Shown here: in pieces, positions 8,861-17,242 of the stretch
Layout: each line of letters starts with the position of its first letter
How positions within the stretch are numbered: position 1 is the stretch's first letter
Notes under the pieces: generated by a model
The model's database searches: none
The model's input: only the letters and a program-made list of their open reading frames with translations
Told to the model about the DNA's origin: nothing
From: CAYRYU01 sp964428355
GTDB taxonomy: Bacteria; Muiribacteriota; Ozemobacteria; Ozemobacterales; Ozemobacteraceae
Direction: 5' to 3'
NCBI GenBank assembly: GCA_964428355.1
Contig: CAYRYU010000025.1
Location: forward strand, 1-64,000
DNA length: 64,000 nt
Position numbers and translations under genes: made by a program

Positions 8861-11800
8861 ATGGGCGGAAAATTGCGGATCGTCGCTATTCCTTTGCTGG
8901 TGTCAGCAATTCTGTTGGTGGCGGGGATCTCCGAAGGTGCCAACTTTTATCGGGAAAACCGAAATGGCAGAGTGTTCATCCTTCAGGATGACCCCAACTC
9001 CCCGACCAAAATCGCCACGGTTTTCAATCATGCCAGGGAACCGATTTTCGTCGCACCGAATGCAAAACGGATTGCAGTCCTGCCTACCGCGGGCTGGTAT
9101 GACTATACCAGCAACGTTGTCCCGGCGGGTTCCCCCGAGGGGAAAGGGGAATTCCAGGGTGATCCCTACGGTGTTATCACCCTCAGGCTCGAACGTTCGA
9201 CGGACAACAAGAGGAAGTATTCCGTCTACCGTGGCCCCGACAGTCTGCTGTATGATTTCATCGACCAGGAGGCCAACTCCTGGGACCGAACGACGGAAAT
9301 GGATATTGCGGTCAGTCAATACGTCGGTGCCATCGTTAACGGGCAGAACGTGAAGGACACCCTTCGGGTCTATGTCTATCTCTCGAAGTTCAATGGTGGC
9401 GGGCCATTCATCTTGAGATTGGAGTTCAAGCAGGGTGTGGCGAAGCCGGTTGTTAGATTCCGCTTTACCCAAGCCCCCAACGTTGGAAACGACCCCTTCA
9501 ACAAAGCTTCCCAGAGTTGGGGGGAAGTCGTCGAAACGGGAAACATCTCAACTGCCCAGGCAATCAATGTCAACTCTGCTTCTCCCACGGTTGACCTGCT
9601 CGTGTATCATCCCAACCGCCGATATTCCCTCCAACATGTTTGGGCCCCCCAGGTCAACAACGGAAATTCATGGGGAATCAACTACCTCATGGATGACAAC
9701 CGTGTCATGAAGGCGAATCTCTCGAATCCGCTGACAAACGAAGCTGCGCAGATGTCGCAGATTTTCGACGTTGGGGTGGATCTTGGTGACGCCTTCGTCG
9801 ATACCCTTCTCTATTATCGTTCATACTATTACCATGGGAACACCTTCGTCGCGAACAACGTCAACACGAACACCTCCCTCCCCCATATCTATTACGACAT
9901 TCGGGATCCCGCCGGTCAGAATGTCGAGATTCGTGACGGAGGCCCTCACGGAGCAGTTCTCGAGACCGTCCGGGTCAATCCCAACCCAACAGTACTAGGG
10001 CATCACACCACTTCCCTTTATGGTCTTTCCTGCCGGAATGCCCTCACTGGAACCGAATTGATCGTCTACGAGCCGGTGTACAAGATCAACCCCGCGGCCG
10101 TCGCCATGAACGAAATCACCGACAATGACCGGAACAACGTTCCGGATCACGTGGACAACGATGGAAAGGGATATTGGGGTTACAGGCAGGATTATCTCAT
10201 CGATCGACCCAACGGATCTTCCCTGAACACTGATTACATCCTTGATTTCGTCATTGCACACCGTTTCCCCCTCAAGGGAATCACCGCCGACACTGAGCTG
10301 ACCTACCGGGAATACGCCATAGAGCGCGATCCTGCGACAACACCTGCCGCTTTGAAGCTCGGGGATGTCGTCCATATCAGGGTGGGCAATATCGCCCACC
10401 GGGATCCGGACATCTATGGAGAGTATTTCCAGTACGGCTGGAATTCCTCCCCCGGAAATGCGATCTTCTTCTTCGTTGCAAAACCTGGATTGGCCTACGC
10501 CGCGCAGACCAACACGACTGCGGAGCAATATGGCGTTGCCCGCAACTCGGGTCATATCCTCGGAGTCGAGGTGAAAAGCACATCCTATGCGACCGCCGAC
10601 TTTTTTGGGGTGGTTGGGACAGACGATTACAACCAGGGTCAAGGCGACCTTTACTTCCTTGCCCGGCAATACGGTGCATACATCAAACCCCAAATCGTGG
10701 CCAGGTACCCTGGTGCCCCAGACCCACCGGTTTCCGGATATTATCTCTGGTGGAAATTCCAGTATGAAAGATCGACCTATTACGGCATTTCCCAGACGAA
10801 GTGGTTGTCTCCGACCGATACCGTGACCAAATGGATCAACCAGAACAGCTTTTTCATAGGAAACTCCCTCTACAGCCAGATGGTCTACAACGTCAACTGT
10901 GGTTGTCGCGGTCAACGGTATGAGAATTTCCAACTGGTGAAAGAAGCTTCGGCAAAAATCCACGATTTTGCGATCGTGAACATCGGGGCTCCCCCCTGGG
11001 TTACCGGGGGGTTGTACCCCACTTTGATTGCGAACACGGGCTCCACGGTTTTCGAACCGAATGCGAAGGTTACATTCACCGGGAACTACTCCGGTCGGAC
11101 CGATCTCCTGAGCGGTGGAGGGGTGGGGTTCCGGTTCGTGGTTTTGAAGGGAAAATTCATCGATTCGGGAAACCCTTTCGATGAACCCTACACAAAGGAC
11201 GGGGGAAAGAAAGTGGTCGACTCCTTTTTCGAACAGAGCCCGCCCTCCTATCTTGCCTCACCAACCTGGTCCCACACTTTCAATACCTCGGGAGATGAAG
11301 TTGCCTCCTACAACGTCTATCTAGGAATAAAGTACAACTACCAGGATTACAGCCTGCTTCCATATCCGGCTTATTCATGGGAGAAAGTTCCCACCAAGGA
11401 CTTTTTTGCCTGGAGCAATTCAAAGGGCGGCAGTTTCATCGACGGTCAGTATCATGAACTGAGCTACGGTGCGGAGAAATTCGGGGCACCGTTGAGGATC
11501 ACAATCGATTCGAAGGGTGGCCCCACCCCCGATCACCCACTCCAGATTTCGAAGGTGGAAGCCCTGGTTGATTTTGGAGGGATCGAAACCTCCGCCAAGA
11601 ATGCTGCGTTGGGGGGCTATGTCGCTTCACAAACCCAGAGGTTGAAACTGAGGGCTCATGGGGCTCTACTGTTCCTCTCCGAGATCCCTGAACCTCTCGA
11701 AAGCAATTACGTTCGAATGGGAGGAATTCTCCCCGCGAATACGCGGGTTCGGATGGACCCCTCAGGGGACCAATATCTCAAGAACACTTCCACTCCTCTG

Positions 11801-13636
11801 TCCGATACGGCCTTCAATGCAGATCTGGGCAAGATCTCATATGTCTGGTATGTCAAAGCGAAGTTCCAGACGAAGGAAAAAGGGCCGGTCAATTTCACGA
11901 GAACCAACCCCACCGTGAACCGCGACCATCTGCTTTGGCGTGGGGATGACCCCTCAAAGGAGGGTTACCAGATAATCGGGAAGGGTACTCTCGATCGTCT
12001 CAATCAACCTCAACCGCAAGTCGATGGATTTTTCCAGTTCGAACCGCCCCCGGTGCAGCCAAAGTCTCAGGTTTCAGCGGCTTACTCGCCCTCCGACCCC
12101 TACCACCGCCGGTTGAACTTCTCCATCGATACACCCTGGTTCACTCTTCCCATCCCGCTAAACGGCGGGCAGCCCGCCGAGAGCCTGCTGGACAAATACG
12201 AATTCCGGGTTGCCTTCCAATACCAGCTGGGGAAATGGACGAAGGTCACGGTGAAGAACTACAACAGCAATACCCTGACCGATAGTTACAACTCGGCGAT
12301 GGTTCAGGACATCGAGTTCGCGGGCGATGACGAAAACTTCCAGATCGAGCGAAGCTACAGTGCCGAACCAGCGGTTCTACCCTATCCCTCCTACAGATGG
12401 TCAGCGGCCCAGGCCTGTCTTGTTCGAATAATGGACACCCAGGGGCCGGTTCTTTCCGGGTTTACCGTGGGAAACCAGGTTGGGGCGGGAGATTCCTTCC
12501 CCACATCCGATATCACCTTTTGGATGAAGGATAACAACCCCCACGATTATCTCGTGCGTTCCCCCCTTGAGCCTTCGAAGCGGAATCCCGAGTTCCGATA
12601 TGTCTTCGGCACCGGCCGCGATCAGTTCCTGAAGCTGAATTCCGACGAGAGTTCCCTGGACTTCCCTTACTCCCGATTCAACTTGGAAACCCCTTTCGAA
12701 AAGATCCCCTTCCTGACCAAAGATTCAAACTCAACATTGGAAAAGAACTGGTTCTTCAAGAACTCCTCCGTTTCCCTCTCCAGCTGTTCAACACAGCTTC
12801 CCGACAGCTTCGATGCCGTCTACAAATTCGGCCAGAGGGCGGAAATAAAGTATGAAACCCCTTCTGGAAGTCCCTTGTTCCTTGCGAATTCATTGTTTGC
12901 TCCAGCGTTCAACTCTGATGCGTTTCCCTCCAAATTCTTCCTTTACACCGCTCCTGGGGATTCCCCCTACTTCAATCCGTCCTCTGGAGAACCAATGGCC
13001 TTTGTCACCGATGGGAGCAACAACTTTGTGGCCGCGGGAAACGCAACGCACACTGCCCTGGTCGAGGATAACGATCCACCCCAGGTACGCGTCTTCCTTC
13101 AGGATCAGATGGATCTCGACGTGATGATCGAAGTTTCCGGGGGAATCAAGGATGCAAACGGTCAATACGGCTCGAGGAAGCTTGTCGTGAAGAACATGAA
13201 GAAATCGGACGAGTTCTGGTTGGAGGGGACTCTCGCCACCACGACCCCCTACAACCCGACGATCACTTTCCAGGAAGTGTATGACATACCTCCGGTCGGT
13301 CTGTCGTTAACGAAGCCTCTCCTTTCGGGGAAGGTACCGCTCAAGGTCAACCCGGATTCCCGCTTCAAGGTGACCGCTCTGGCTTTCGACCAATCCAACC
13401 CGAATTCCCAGGTTCCGGTGAGGCTTTCGATTCCAGATTACGACAATCTGCAGAGTTACCCGGACAGATATGAAGTTGTCTTCAGAAGGGGTCTCACGGG
13501 GAACACCTACCACGTGGAAGCCCTTGCTCAGGATCCCGCGGGGAATTCCGTCCTGATCCGCATTCCACTCGAGATTGGGCAAGCCGGAAACATCGATGTA
13601 AGGACCATCGAGGAAACCACAAAAAAGAGAAACTGA
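8861..13636 (+). CDS. Giant secreted beta-rich surface protein, putative pilus-tip adhesin
   Basis: A 1591-residue protein; ATG 8861 follows AGGAGG, and the longer frame upstream overlaps the previous gene. It has a signal peptide (LLVSAILLVAGISEGA). The mature protein is rich in Tyr, Asn, Ser and Thr with beta-type pattern and no recognised named domain. Residues about 421-432 (DNDRNNVPDHVD) form an EF-hand/TSP3-like calcium loop. The C-terminus is an Ig-like segment followed by the tail IRT/VRT-I-EE ... RN, which aligns with the C-terminus of the 895-residue protein at 22177. Both lie beside minor-pilin cassettes, which recalls PilY1 beside pilV-pilW-pilX. The adhesin role is inferred. Confidence 0.7.
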   Translation: MGGKLRIVAIPLLVSAILLVAGISEGANFYRENRNGRVFILQDDPNSPTKIATVFNHAREPIFVAPNAKRIAVLPTAGWYDYTSNVVPAGSPEGKGEFQGDPYGVITLRLERSTDNKRKYSVYRGPDSLLYDFIDQEANSWDRTTEMDIAVSQYVGAIVNGQNVKDTLRVYVYLSKFNGGGPFILRLEFKQGVAKPVVRFRFTQAPNVGNDPFNKASQSWGEVVETGNISTAQAINVNSASPTVDLLVYHPNRRYSLQHVWAPQVNNGNSWGINYLMDDNRVMKANLSNPLTNEAAQMSQIFDVGVDLGDAFVDTLLYYRSYYYHGNTFVANNVNTNTSLPHIYYDIRDPAGQNVEIRDGGPHGAVLETVRVNPNPTVLGHHTTSLYGLSCRNALTGTELIVYEPVYKINPAAVAMNEITDNDRNNVPDHVDNDGKGYWGYRQDYLIDRPNGSSLNTDYILDFVIAHRFPLKGITADTELTYREYAIERDPATTPAALKLGDVVHIRVGNIAHRDPDIYGEYFQYGWNSSPGNAIFFFVAKPGLAYAAQTNTTAEQYGVARNSGHILGVEVKSTSYATADFFGVVGTDDYNQGQGDLYFLARQYGAYIKPQIVARYPGAPDPPVSGYYLWWKFQYERSTYYGISQTKWLSPTDTVTKWINQNSFFIGNSLYSQMVYNVNCGCRGQRYENFQLVKEASAKIHDFAIVNIGAPPWVTGGLYPTLIANTGSTVFEPNAKVTFTGNYSGRTDLLSGGGVGFRFVVLKGKFIDSGNPFDEPYTKDGGKKVVDSFFEQSPPSYLASPTWSHTFNTSGDEVASYNVYLGIKYNYQDYSLLPYPAYSWEKVPTKDFFAWSNSKGGSFIDGQYHELSYGAEKFGAPLRITIDSKGGPTPDHPLQISKVEALVDFGGIETSAKNAALGGYVASQTQRLKLRAHGALLFLSEIPEPLESNYVRMGGILPANTRVRMDPSGDQYLKNTSTPLSDTAFNADLGKISYVWYVKAKFQTKEKGPVNFTRTNPTVNRDHLLWRGDDPSKEGYQIIGKGTLDRLNQPQPQVDGFFQFEPPPVQPKSQVSAAYSPSDPYHRRLNFSIDTPWFTLPIPLNGGQPAESLLDKYEFRVAFQYQLGKWTKVTVKNYNSNTLTDSYNSAMVQDIEFAGDDENFQIERSYSAEPAVLPYPSYRWSAAQACLVRIMDTQGPVLSGFTVGNQVGAGDSFPTSDITFWMKDNNPHDYLVRSPLEPSKRNPEFRYVFGTGRDQFLKLNSDESSLDFPYSRFNLETPFEKIPFLTKDSNSTLEKNWFFKNSSVSLSSCSTQLPDSFDAVYKFGQRAEIKYETPSGSPLFLANSLFAPAFNSDAFPSKFFLYTAPGDSPYFNPSSGEPMAFVTDGSNNFVAAGNATHTALVEDNDPPQVRVFLQDQMDLDVMIEVSGGIKDANGQYGSRKLVVKNMKKSDEFWLEGTLATTTPYNPTITFQEVYDIPPVGLSLTKPLLSGKVPLKVNPDSRFKVTALAFDQSNPNSQVPVRLSIPDYDNLQSYPDRYEVVFRRGLTGNTYHVEALAQDPAGNSVLIRIPLEIGQAGNIDVRTIEETTKKRN

Positions 13637-13643
13637 GGAATCT

Positions 13644-13669
13644 CCCCTCCCGGGGAAACTCGGGAGGGG
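13644..13669 (+). terminator. Hairpin after the adhesin operon
   Basis: A 9-bp GC-rich stem (CCCCTCCCG / CGGGAGGGG) with an 8-base loop starts 8 bases after the stop codon of the 1591-residue gene. There is no clear T tract after it, so it may act as a transcript-end stabiliser or a weak terminator. Confidence 0.6.
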
Positions 13670-13790
13670 GTCCTGAAACACTCGCCCGGGGCGCGCAGCC
13701 TGCGGGAGCCGCTTTTGGGGGGTGTTCCCAGGAAAGAAGCCATGCTCGATTTGAGGCTGGGACGCGATTAAGGGGTGTAGGAAAAAAAGG

Positions 13791-13821
13791 GCTTCCCTCT
13801 TTTCGAGGATTAGGGTACAAT
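13791..13821 (+). promoter_or_regulatory. Promoter-like element before the Hpt gene
   Basis: A -10-like TACAAT (13816-13821) is preceded by CCCTCTTTTCGAGGAT. The block is nearly the same as one ending in TAGAAT just before the DUF1343 gene (32802-32830). It lies about 70 bp upstream of the Hpt start codon. Confidence 0.4.
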
Positions 13822-13890
13822 GACCGGGATTTTTTCCCGAATAAGTGGTTTCCCGGCGGGAGAAAACCTGTTGAAAACAGGGGGGATAGC

Positions 13891-14259
13891 TTGGCAAACG
13901 GGGATGAAAAGGCAATTTTCGATTGGGACGACTTCTTATTCCGCATGGGGGGGAAGAAAGGATTTTGCATCGACCTCATCGGGATTTTCCAGAAACAGGT
14001 GACAACGAAGTTGGATGAATTATCCCTCCATATCGGAAAGGGTGACTTCGAACAGGTCGGTTTCGTTGCCCATTCCCTCAAGGGAATTTCGCTCAATGTG
14101 AGCGCAGGAAGCTTGGGAAAGCGAGCAGAAGAATTGGAGCTCTGCGCCAGGACAGCGAATCCCAGTGGTGTGGGTGCCCTGTTCCAGCGCTTGCAAAAGG
14201 AATTTTCCGACTTCCAGGCGCGGGTGGCACCAATCATGAAAGAAGCCGGAAGGATCTGA
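13891..14259 (+). CDS. Histidine phosphotransfer (Hpt) domain protein
   Basis: A 122-residue single Hpt domain. The phosphoacceptor His61 lies in the family motif VAHSLKGIS; the rest is the expected four-helix bundle. The start is TTG 13891 behind GGGGGG; no in-frame ATG lies near. It relays phosphate between receiver domains. The CheY-like regulator follows after 15 bp, and a hybrid kinase that lacks its own Hpt domain is encoded convergently, so the three probably form one phosphorelay: hybrid kinase receiver to Hpt to CheY-like protein. This partner assignment is inferred from position and domain content. Confidence 0.85.
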   Translation: MANGDEKAIFDWDDFLFRMGGKKGFCIDLIGIFQKQVTTKLDELSLHIGKGDFEQVGFVAHSLKGISLNVSAGSLGKRAEELELCARTANPSGVGALFQRLQKEFSDFQARVAPIMKEAGRI

Positions 14260-14274
14260 GCAGGAGTCCAGGTT

Positions 14275-14667
14275 GTGGATAAAAGACCATTGAATGTCCT
14301 TATAGTGGATGATGACGTCTTGAACAGGGAAATGCTTGCGGGTTTCCTCGAGGGAATCGGCAAGTGTGAGTTCGCTGGAAATGGCAATGAGGCACTTGCC
14401 GCAGTGGAAACGGCCTTCACCTCGGGGAAGAATTTCGATCTGATTCTTCTCGATTACAAGATGCCCGAACTCGACGGGATGGAGTTCATCCAACGTCTTC
14501 GGGCAGATGAGGCGATGTCGGGTGTCATTTTTGGCAAGGGCATCCCGATCATCATGATTACCGCTTACAAGGAAGTGTTCATGAAAGCGTTCCGGTTGGG
14601 CGTGAACAATTACCTTTTGAAGCCAGTTTCCTGCAAAGATCTCCTGGAGAAGATCCAGGCCCTTTAG
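14275..14667 (+). CDS. CheY-like single-domain response regulator
   Basis: A 130-residue receiver domain only. It has the acidic pair at Asp12/13, phosphoacceptor Asp60 (LLDYKMPELDG), Thr96 (MITAYK) and Lys116 (LLKPV), so it should be phosphorylatable. GTG start 14275 follows CAGGAG. There is no output domain, so it likely acts by protein contact or passes phosphate onward. An insertion of a few residues before beta-4 (SGVIFGKGI) is slightly longer than usual. It forms a two-gene unit with the Hpt gene and converges on the hybrid kinase gene with only 20 bp between stop codons. Confidence 0.88.
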   Translation: MDKRPLNVLIVDDDVLNREMLAGFLEGIGKCEFAGNGNEALAAVETAFTSGKNFDLILLDYKMPELDGMEFIQRLRADEAMSGVIFGKGIPIIMITAYKEVFMKAFRLGVNNYLLKPVSCKDLLEKIQAL

Positions 14668-14683
14668 TTGAAAGGGATTCCGG

Positions 14684-14697
14684 CCCTTCAGGAAGGG
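14684..14697. terminator. Possible bidirectional terminator between convergent genes
   Basis: CCCTT-CAGG-AAGGG forms a short hairpin between the CheY-like and hybrid kinase genes and overlaps the kinase stop codon. GTTTTCC follows on the plus strand. The stem is only five base pairs, so confidence is low. Confidence 0.3.
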
Positions 14698-16694
14698 GTT
14701 TTCCCCGCGTCACAGAATTTCCTGAAGACCTCGAGCAATCGCTCCGCCTTGAGAGGCTTGGAGATGTAATCGTTCATTCCCGCTTCTTTCGCCTTCTCGA
14801 TCTCGGAAAGGAATGCATGCGCCGAGAGGGCGATGATGGGGGTTGTCACGCCTGCTTTCCGGATTTCCCTGGTGGCGGTTATTCCATCCATGACCGGCAT
14901 CTGGATATCCATGAAAATGATATCCCGGGAACCCTGCTTTGCTTTATCCATGGCTTCAGCCCCGTTGACCGCGCTCTGGACTTCGGATATCCCGAAGAAG
15001 GTCGAGAGTATTCCCCTGCCAACGATGATGTTCATTTCCTCGTCCTCGACCAGGAGTATCCGCAGCTTCGAGAAATCCTTCGGGGAAGATGCCGGCAAAG
15101 AGGGGAGCTTCCCGGAAATCGTCTCATTCGACCTTTCGAGAGTGAACCAGACGAAAACCTTTGTTCCCACTCCTTCCTGGCTCTGAATTTCGAGCCCCCC
15201 ATCCATCATCTTTGCGATATTGGTCGTGAGGAAAACTCCCAGCCCGGATCCACCGAAATGGGAAGAGTGCGCCTGGCGAAAGGGTTGCCCAAGAACCTGG
15301 AGTTTTTCCTTGGTGATGCCTATTCCGGTATCCTCGATGCAGAATTTGAAGGATACTTTCCCTTCCCCCGGGCTGGTGGTTTCCGCAAGACGTAGCTTGA
15401 TCGACCCGGACTTCGTGAACTTGGCGGAGTTCATCAAAAGGTTCAGGAAAATCTGCTTGATCCTTGTGGGATCTCCTTGCACGAAGCCCGGTTCGAGGTC
15501 GAGATCGTGCTGGAGGGCGACACCTTTCTGCACGCGGCCGGAAACGAGATCGAGGCAGTCCATCAGGACTTCCCTCAGAGAAAAGGCTTCAATTTGGAGC
15601 TCCATCTGGCCTGCATCGATCTTGGAGACGTCCAGAATATCGGTGATCAGTGCAAGGAGAAAGATCGAGCTGCTGTGAACGCTGCTGAGAAGCTTGGAAT
15701 GGAACCCATCCAGGGGAGCCTTCATGAGGATTTCCGTGGCTCCCAGGATGACGTTGAGCGGATTCCTGATCTCGTGGCTGACCGAAGCAAGGAAACGTTT
15801 CTCCGCCTCCAGAGCTCTTTTCCGTTCCTCAGAGGTGATTTCCAACTGTTCCGTCTTTTTCCGCAGCTCCGCCTGGATTTGCAACCCCTGGACCAGCTCC
15901 TGCTCGAGGCGGGTGTTGAGGCTTCGCAGTTGGAGCGTTCTCTCGACGACCTTCCTCTCCAAGGCCTCCTGGTGGTCGGCAAGTTGTCGATTCCAGGTCT
16001 GGATCTGGGCGAGCATCCCGTTGAATCCTTTGGCCAGAATCGCGACTTCGCCTTCCCCATCCAGTGCGACCCGTTGCGAATAGTCCTGGGAGTTGGTAAC
16101 CCTTTCCATGGTATCGACCAGCAGCATTATCGGTTCGGAGATGGATTTCTGGACCTTCGAGAAGACCATGTAGGCGATCAGGATGGCCACGAAGAGGAAC
16201 AAACAGGTGACTGTCATTTCGAAAAGGATAAGACGGAAGAAGTTCGAAAAGTCGTACCTGAGGAAGACGGTTCCGATGACTTCGCCGGACTGGGTGATGG
16301 GCTTTACGAGGGAAAGGTGGGAGAAAGTCCAGGTCGGGCCGGCCGGAAACACGGTTTCGGGGAATGAAGCCGGGGTTCCCCCTTCTTTGAGGTATTGGGC
16401 AAGCATCTCACCATTCTTCAGGGAAATCGTTCCCTGAATGATTTCGGGAATGCTTCGCAGCGATCCGAGGATCTCGGCGGAGTTTTTTTCATCACGGAAG
16501 ATGATAGCGGCGGAGCAGTTTTCGCCGATGACTTTTGCCTGGGTGTCCAGCGTGGTTTCAGCGATCGTTTTGTAGATCAGCACCTTGTCGAGGACGAAAC
16601 CGATCGCGACGAAAAGGAAAAACACCCCGACCGACCGCAGGAACAAACCCTGAAGCTTTTCACCCAGAGAAACGTAGGGCCGGGGGTCACTCAT
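14688..16694 (-). CDS. Hybrid sensor histidine kinase (CHASE8-like, HAMP, HisKA, HATPase, REC)
   Basis: A 668-residue membrane kinase. TM1 about 21-41, periplasmic sensor about 45-150 resembling CHASE8 (TQAKVIGENCSAAIIFRDEK), TM2 about 156-180, HAMP about 180-235, coiled coil to 300. HisKA carries His307 (SVSHEIRNPL). The HATPase has N box LMNSAKFT, G1 EDTGIGI and G2 FGGSGLG. The C-terminal receiver has Asp596 (IIFMDIQMPVMDG). All catalytic residues are present. The start overlaps the end of the DUF4154 gene by 8 bp, making a receptor-DUF4154-kinase operon. It probably reports on the TonB receptor or DUF4154 state and signals through the convergently encoded Hpt and CheY-like proteins. Confidence 0.92.
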   Translation of the reverse strand: MSDPRPYVSLGEKLQGLFLRSVGVFFLFVAIGFVLDKVLIYKTIAETTLDTQAKVIGENCSAAIIFRDEKNSAEILGSLRSIPEIIQGTISLKNGEMLAQYLKEGGTPASFPETVFPAGPTWTFSHLSLVKPITQSGEVIGTVFLRYDFSNFFRLILFEMTVTCLFLFVAILIAYMVFSKVQKSISEPIMLLVDTMERVTNSQDYSQRVALDGEGEVAILAKGFNGMLAQIQTWNRQLADHQEALERKVVERTLQLRSLNTRLEQELVQGLQIQAELRKKTEQLEITSEERKRALEAEKRFLASVSHEIRNPLNVILGATEILMKAPLDGFHSKLLSSVHSSSIFLLALITDILDVSKIDAGQMELQIEAFSLREVLMDCLDLVSGRVQKGVALQHDLDLEPGFVQGDPTRIKQIFLNLLMNSAKFTKSGSIKLRLAETTSPGEGKVSFKFCIEDTGIGITKEKLQVLGQPFRQAHSSHFGGSGLGVFLTTNIAKMMDGGLEIQSQEGVGTKVFVWFTLERSNETISGKLPSLPASSPKDFSKLRILLVEDEEMNIIVGRGILSTFFGISEVQSAVNGAEAMDKAKQGSRDIIFMDIQMPVMDGITATREIRKAGVTTPIIALSAHAFLSEIEKAKEAGMNDYISKPLKAERLLEVFRKFCDAGKTPS

Positions 16695-17226
16695 CCACGA
16701 TCTTTGCCAGCTTCAGCAACCTCGAATCGATCCTGATTCCCGCTTCCCGCGCAAGTCTGGGGTTGATCCCGAACCTCACCTTGTCGGCTTCGAGGAAGAA
16801 ATGGATGATGAAGGATCCCGGCTCCCAGGCTTCATTGGCAATAGTCAGGATAGCCTTCCCCTTGAAAAAGGCCTTGAGCTCCTTGAGCCGCTGTTCCCCA
16901 TCCTCGATGGCGAATACGACCCGGCATTCGGGCGGAACCTGTGCAAGTGATGGAACCATCGTGGCAATGAGCTCCTTGCTGTTGATCACCTTGCTGTCGA
17001 TCATGGCGATGAACTGGTCGAAACTCCCGTTTCCGACGAAGCAAATCGTGAGGGAGTTCCCTCCATCAGTCGGGGCCTGCCATTCGATGAATTTCAGGAA
17101 GTTGAAGATGAAAGCGGTCTTGACCTGCGCTTCATCGGTCTGGGAGCCCACCCTTCCAGGGAAAAATGATGAGAAGAGGGCGATCAGCAGAATCGTGATC
17201 GTTTTCCTTCGGGAGGATACCATCAT
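16687..17226 (-). CDS. YfiR/DUF4154 family periplasmic protein
   Basis: A 179-residue protein from the tandem ATG at 17226/17223; the frame extends further but overlaps the receptor gene, and GGAG lies about 12 bases before this ATG. A signal peptide ends near GRVGSQ. The mature start (AQVKTAFIFNFLKFIEWQ) and the C-terminal FGINPRLAREAGIRIDSRLLKLAKIV are hallmarks of the YfiR/DUF4154 family, small periplasmic regulators of membrane signalling enzymes. In YfiBNR the partner is a diguanylate cyclase; here the coupled partner is a hybrid histidine kinase, a layout seen in related receptor operons. Likely role: periplasmic modulator of that kinase. Confidence 0.88.
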   Translation of the reverse strand: MMVSSRRKTITILLIALFSSFFPGRVGSQTDEAQVKTAFIFNFLKFIEWQAPTDGGNSLTICFVGNGSFDQFIAMIDSKVINSKELIATMVPSLAQVPPECRVVFAIEDGEQRLKELKAFFKGKAILTIANEAWEPGSFIIHFFLEADKVRFGINPRLAREAGIRIDSRLLKLAKIVDE

Positions 17227-17242
17227 ATCCGCGTGAACTCCA

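Noticed and set aside
9995..10963. Long minus-strand open frame inside the 1591-residue gene
   Set aside because: It has no ribosome site or motif and only mirrors the codon bias of the plus-strand gene.
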